Shown here piece by piece: positions 61,024 through 64,000 of a stretch of DNA of 64,000 nucleotides (within the stretch, counting starts at the first letter, position 1; each line of letters opens with the position of its first letter). Made by a program: the position numbers and the translations under genes. Origin of the DNA: Pedobacter yonginensis (GTDB lineage: Bacteria; Bacteroidota; Bacteroidia; Sphingobacteriales; Sphingobacteriaceae); assembly GCF_003173595.1 (NCBI RefSeq), contig NZ_QGNZ01000001.1, positions 124,001-188,000 of the forward strand, given 5' to 3'. The notes beneath the pieces were generated by a model, which saw only the letters and a list, made by a program, of their open reading frames with translations, was not told the DNA's origin and searched no databases.

Positions 61024-61944
61024 ATGAAATATATAAATCACACCTTTTTAGCCACAGTTGCATTTTTATTGCTTTGTGGAAATGTTAAGGCCCAGGATCA
61101 TCGCTTTGATCCGCCCTGGAATACTCCACCTGAAAGTAAAGTTCAGTTCACAGTACCTGGAGTAGACAATGTGCCTGATCTTTTTGGAGACATTAATGAT
61201 CCCCAACTGGTGGTTTTCTTTGCCGGTAACCAGTTTATGTGCATTGACGAATTAATTGCAGCCTTTAAAAAGTCATATCCACATTATCAGCGGGTATTTG
61301 CCGAAACGCTTCCCCCAGGCATTTTAGCCCAACAAATAAAAACCGGTAGCATTGTGGTGGGCAACATGAGAATTACCTTAAAGCCGGATGTTTATACAGC
61401 TGGTAAGAACCGGATAGACATGACCCCTGAATGGTTTAGCAAAACGACTTTATATGCTAGAAACAGGTTGGCAATCATGGTCCAAAAGGGAAATCCGAAG
61501 GCATTGAAGTCACTCAAAGATTTAGCAAATAAAGAGCTGAGGATCAGTATGCCCAATCCAGAGAATGAAGGGATCGGTAAACGTATTGAAGAAGCCTATG
61601 TGAAAGCTGGAGGGGAAACATTAAAATCTACCATCATGGAAGATAAAGTTAAAGATAAGACTACTTATCTTACCATGATCCATCATCGCCAATCACCAAT
61701 GAGGATCCTATACAACGAAAGTGACGCCGCTCCAGTATGGTATACTGAGGCCTACTATCAGAAAATGATTGGCCATCCTGTTGAGCTCATTGAAATTCCT
61801 GAAAAAGAGAATATCCATGCGCAATATATAGCGGGACAGTTAAAAGATGCGCCACATCCGGCCGCTGCAAAAGATTTTATGGATTTTTTGATCAGTCCGC
61901 AGGCTGCTGCCATCTACAAAAAGTTTGGTTTTGATTTACCTTAA
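61024..61944 (+). CDS. Periplasmic solute-binding protein, ModA-like
   Basis: A 306-residue type 2 periplasmic binding protein with signal peptide (1-23, ending V-K-A-Q). The fold is inferred from the N-terminal V-V-F-F-A-G-N-Q-F strand-loop, K-S-L-K-D-L-A-N-K-E-L-R-I-S-M-P-N-P-E (about 160-178) and the final C-terminal helix A-K-D-F-M-D-F-L-I-S-P-Q-A. These mark oxyanion binders such as ModA and sulfate-binding proteins. No ABC permease or ATPase genes lie nearby, so it may act as a sensor or deliver substrate to another protein. It is in the middle of the sulfur set, 19 bases after the DsrE-like gene. Confidence 0.8.
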   Translation: MKYINHTFLATVAFLLLCGNVKAQDHRFDPPWNTPPESKVQFTVPGVDNVPDLFGDINDPQLVVFFAGNQFMCIDELIAAFKKSYPHYQRVFAETLPPGILAQQIKTGSIVVGNMRITLKPDVYTAGKNRIDMTPEWFSKTTLYARNRLAIMVQKGNPKALKSLKDLANKELRISMPNPENEGIGKRIEEAYVKAGGETLKSTIMEDKVKDKTTYLTMIHHRQSPMRILYNESDAAPVWYTEAYYQKMIGHPVELIEIPEKENIHAQYIAGQLKDAPHPAAAKDFMDFLISPQAAAIYKKFGFDLP

Positions 61945-61955
61945 ACATAAACACA

Positions 61956-62705
61956 ATGAAAAATATATTTTTAACCATATTGTCAGTCGTTGCTGTAGTG
62001 ACCATTGGGAATGCACAAATCCCAAACGATACTTTATATGTCTATGGTCCCGGTGGGCCGCTCGGACCGATCAATGAATGTGCGAAGGTTTTTGGAAAGC
62101 AGCATGATATCGTAATTAAAGTCACTGCCGGGCCAGATAATGAATGGATGCCGGATGCAATGAAACATGCAGATCTGTTCTTTGGAGGAGCAGAATACAT
62201 GCTTTCAAAATTCATGTCTGACCACCCAAACATGATAGTGGCGAACTCTCGGACAGAGTTATATAAACGTGCGGCAGCGATCCTGGTACGGCCCGGCAAT
62301 CCTAAAAACATCAAAAATCTGGGCGATCTCTGTAAACCAGGTGTGAAAATTCTTGATGTGAATGGGGCTGGGCAAATGGGGCTTTGGGAAGATTTGGCAG
62401 GTCGACAAGATCTGATTGCAAACATACAGCAGCGTATAGCAGGTACATTTGCAAATTCGGCATTGGGTATTGCTGCATGGAAAAATGATCCTCAATATGA
62501 TGCCTGGATAACATTTGGCTCCTGGCATAACCGTTTACCAGACCTCACCTCAATGGTTAGGATTCCTGTTACACAAACAGTCTATAGAGGTACACCTGTA
62601 GTGAGGGGTAGCACTGGTACGCATAAGTCGGAAACTGAGGATTTTATCAAGTTTATGCAATCCGATAAAGGACATCTCATTTTCAAAAAATGGGGTTGGG
62701 AATAA
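61956..62705 (+). CDS. Periplasmic binding protein, AcfC-like
   Basis: A 249-residue protein with signal peptide (1-20, ending G-N-A-Q). It begins with L-Y-V-Y-G-P-G-G-P-L-G-P, the signature of the AcfC (accessory colonization factor C) branch of the ModA/sulfate-binding superfamily, and has F-F-G-G-A-E-Y-M-L and G-N-P-K-N-I-K-N-L-G-D-L further in. AcfC-type proteins are proposed to bind an oxyanion such as sulfate; the ligand here is unproven. It follows the ModA-like gene by 11 bases, and a strong hairpin separates it from yeiH. A second binding protein in the same operon is unusual. Confidence 0.82.
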   Translation: MKNIFLTILSVVAVVTIGNAQIPNDTLYVYGPGGPLGPINECAKVFGKQHDIVIKVTAGPDNEWMPDAMKHADLFFGGAEYMLSKFMSDHPNMIVANSRTELYKRAAAILVRPGNPKNIKNLGDLCKPGVKILDVNGAGQMGLWEDLAGRQDLIANIQQRIAGTFANSALGIAAWKNDPQYDAWITFGSWHNRLPDLTSMVRIPVTQTVYRGTPVVRGSTGTHKSETEDFIKFMQSDKGHLIFKKWGWE

Positions 62706-62715
62706 ATAATGTCTA

Positions 62716-62758
62716 AAAACTTATCTTCTATAACATGAAGTTATGGAAGATAAGTTTT
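62716..62758 (+). terminator. Strong hairpin between acfC-like gene and yeiH
   Basis: A 19-bp stem with one U.G pair: AAAACTTATCTTC-T-ATAAC, 5-base loop, and the complement ending GAAGATAAGTTTT (62746-62758). Only TTTTAATGATTT follows. It could stop or attenuate transcription before yeiH or protect the upstream mRNA. Confidence 0.65.
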
Positions 62759-62822
62759 AATGATTTGATCGGGGTTTATTAGTTATGGATCTTTGAATTA
62801 GAAAATAAAGACAATCAAAATT

Positions 62823-63809
62823 ATGACACAAATCAAAGACAATTCAAATTCTTCTAAAATAAAGGCGGGTAACCTGCTAAACTTAAATTTAAACACCCGT
62901 AAAATTATCTTCATCCTGGCAGTTTTGCTGTGCCTCTTTCCATTTATGTCGCCTCCTTTAGCCTTATTGCTAGGATTAGTATTGGCGCAACTAATGGAAC
63001 ATCCCTATCTGCATTTAAATCACAAGGCCACAAACCTGCTGCTAAAAATTTCTGTTGTCGGGCTAGGATTTGGAATGAATGTATTCAGTGCAATGAAAGC
63101 AGGAAAAGAAGGCGTACTGTTTACCGTAGTTTCTATTTTCGGAGTGCTTATCATTGGTTTTATCCTGGGAAAAGTATTTAAAATAGAACGTAAAACATCT
63201 TTTTTGATATCAGCTGGAACGGCGATCTGTGGTGGAAGTGCTATTGCTGCATTGTCGCCTGTAATGAACGCAGAAGAAAAACAGATCTCCGTTGCAATGG
63301 GTACTGTTTTTATACTCAACTCGGTGGCCTTATTTCTTTTCCCCGCTATCGGACATGCGCTTAACTTGTCACAGTCACAATTTGGTATGTGGTGTGCCAT
63401 TGCTATTCACGATACCAGTTCTGTTGTTGGGGCAGCCAGTAAATATGGTGAACAAGCACTACAGATAGCCACAACTGTTAAGTTAGCCAGAGCACTATGG
63501 ATTGTTCCCGTAGCGTTTGGTACATCTTTCCTGTTCAAAAGCAACAATAGCAAAGTTAGTATACCCTATTTTATAGGGCTATTTATCCTGGCAATGATCG
63601 CCAACACCTACTTACCTTTTATTAAGCCTTTTGCGCCCTACTTTGTAGCATTAGCAAAAGCAGGCTTAACTTTAACCTTGTTCCTGATAGGAAGCGGACT
63701 CTCATTTACTATCTTGAAAGCAGTGGGGATAATGCCACTGTTACAAGGCGTAATTTTATGGATAGTAATTTCAAGTGCTGCATTATGGGCAGTTATATCT
63801 TTGGTTTAA
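62823..63809 (+). CDS. yeiH: YeiH family putative sulfate/sulfite exporter
   Basis: The 328-residue membrane protein has about ten helices and the family blocks G-L-G-F-G-M-N (about 78-84), G-T-A-I-C-G-G-S-A-I-A-A (about 132-143) and H-D-T-S-S-V-V-G-A (about 195-203) of the YeiH/UPF0324 proteins. Members are predicted to export sulfate or related sulfur oxyanions. In Enterobacteria yeiH is next to a LysR regulator (YeiE); the LysR here is 3.5 kb upstream, at the start of the same set. It lies 117 bases after the AcfC-like gene, behind a hairpin. Confidence 0.88.
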   Translation: MTQIKDNSNSSKIKAGNLLNLNLNTRKIIFILAVLLCLFPFMSPPLALLLGLVLAQLMEHPYLHLNHKATNLLLKISVVGLGFGMNVFSAMKAGKEGVLFTVVSIFGVLIIGFILGKVFKIERKTSFLISAGTAICGGSAIAALSPVMNAEEKQISVAMGTVFILNSVALFLFPAIGHALNLSQSQFGMWCAIAIHDTSSVVGAASKYGEQALQIATTVKLARALWIVPVAFGTSFLFKSNNSKVSIPYFIGLFILAMIANTYLPFIKPFAPYFVALAKAGLTLTLFLIGSGLSFTILKAVGIMPLLQGVILWIVISSAALWAVISLV

Positions 63810-63815
63810 AATACA

Positions 63816-64000
63816 TTAGTTACTGATCATCACCAGCTTTTTTGAAAGATCATCAATAAGAACCACATGTTTATAATCGGCGCCACCTGTTCCTACACTC
63901 TTAATTATCCCCGAGGATTGACCGCTAAAAGCTCCTTTTTCATCGGTCTTAAAAGAATTGATGACATAATCTGCGTTAAACGTATCATTTGAGGAGTTGG
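63816..64000 (-). CDS. C-terminal part of an unknown protein, cut by window edge
   Basis: An open frame of 60 codons runs from the right edge to a TAA at 63816. It ends V-V-L-I-D-D-L-S-K-K-L-V-M-I-S-N. The visible part has alternating strands (A-D-Y-V-I-N-S-F) and glycine turns, suggesting a beta-rich domain, but no family can be assigned from so little. It is convergent with yeiH, six bases apart. Confidence 0.6.
   Translation of the reverse strand, partial: NSSNDTFNADYVINSFKTDEKGAFSGQSSGIIKSVGTGGADYKHVVLIDDLSKKLVMISN

Overview
The window looks like a chromosomal segment of a Bacteroidota bacterium, most likely Sphingobacteriaceae (Pedobacter-like). The clues are AT-rich DNA, promoters of the Bacteroidota type (TTTG, 18-19 bp, TAnnTTTG), secreted proteins ending in the gliding-motility/type IX secretion C-terminal domain, DUF4199 and DUF2520 proteins, and a compact eight-gene his operon. 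The genus is an inference; there is no rRNA or tRNA gene here to confirm it.

Layout. 1-8.7 kb: a lipoprotein fragment, ccmE-ccmF for cytochrome c maturation, a DUF2520 protein, ferredoxin, iscX, a KdsC-type phosphatase, a small secreted helical protein, maf, a carboxypeptidase-regulatory-like protein and a Ppx/GppA phosphatase. 8.9-11.9 kb (minus): dnaJ, grpE, ftsE and a small partner. 11.9-20.2 kb (minus): three paralogous giant secreted proteins with 4, 8 and 1 copies of a 76-residue module. 20.2-25 kb: a LuxC-like acyl-CoA reductase divergent from a 4Fe-4S ferredoxin, a universal stress protein, an NlpC/P60 hydrolase, a 0.8-kb hairpin-rich repeat block and a WD40 protein. 25.1-32.7 kb (minus): the complete operon hisG-D-C-B-H-A-F-IE, preceded by a strong promoter and a leader encoding the peptide MELTLNHHLHLHHRQ followed by a terminator hairpin, which is a clear sign of histidine attenuation.

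32.8-38.8 kb (plus): an L,D-transpeptidase and then an NAD-salvage cassette (NrtR-type Nudix regulator, PRPP synthetase, metallophosphatase, NAMPT/NadV). Three copies of one palindrome (7-N7-7) lie at its promoters and are probable regulator operators. 39.1-51.5 kb (plus): a BatA-domain protein overlapping a dihydroorotase homologue that has lost its metal ligands, membrane proteins, two glycosyltransferases, a GH3-family protein, dxr, rseP and hscB.

51.5-64 kb is accessory. It opens with repeats and gene remnants, then a cysteine-rich copper-binding-type protein. A fluoride riboswitch follows, placed exactly at a consensus promoter's start site. Behind it are a damaged PAP2/UppP composite, an EamA protein, enolase (the classical fluoride target) and a CLC-F type fluoride antiporter: a fluoride-resistance cassette. 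A second module pairs a LysR regulator with a divergent set: a TsdA-like dihaem cytochrome c, a periplasmic DsrE-like protein, two periplasmic oxyanion-binding-type proteins (ModA-like and AcfC-like) and a YeiH-type putative sulfate/sulfite exporter. This looks like a coherent sulfur-oxyanion system and is the best candidate here for an under-described one. The ccm genes at the left end could mature its cytochrome.
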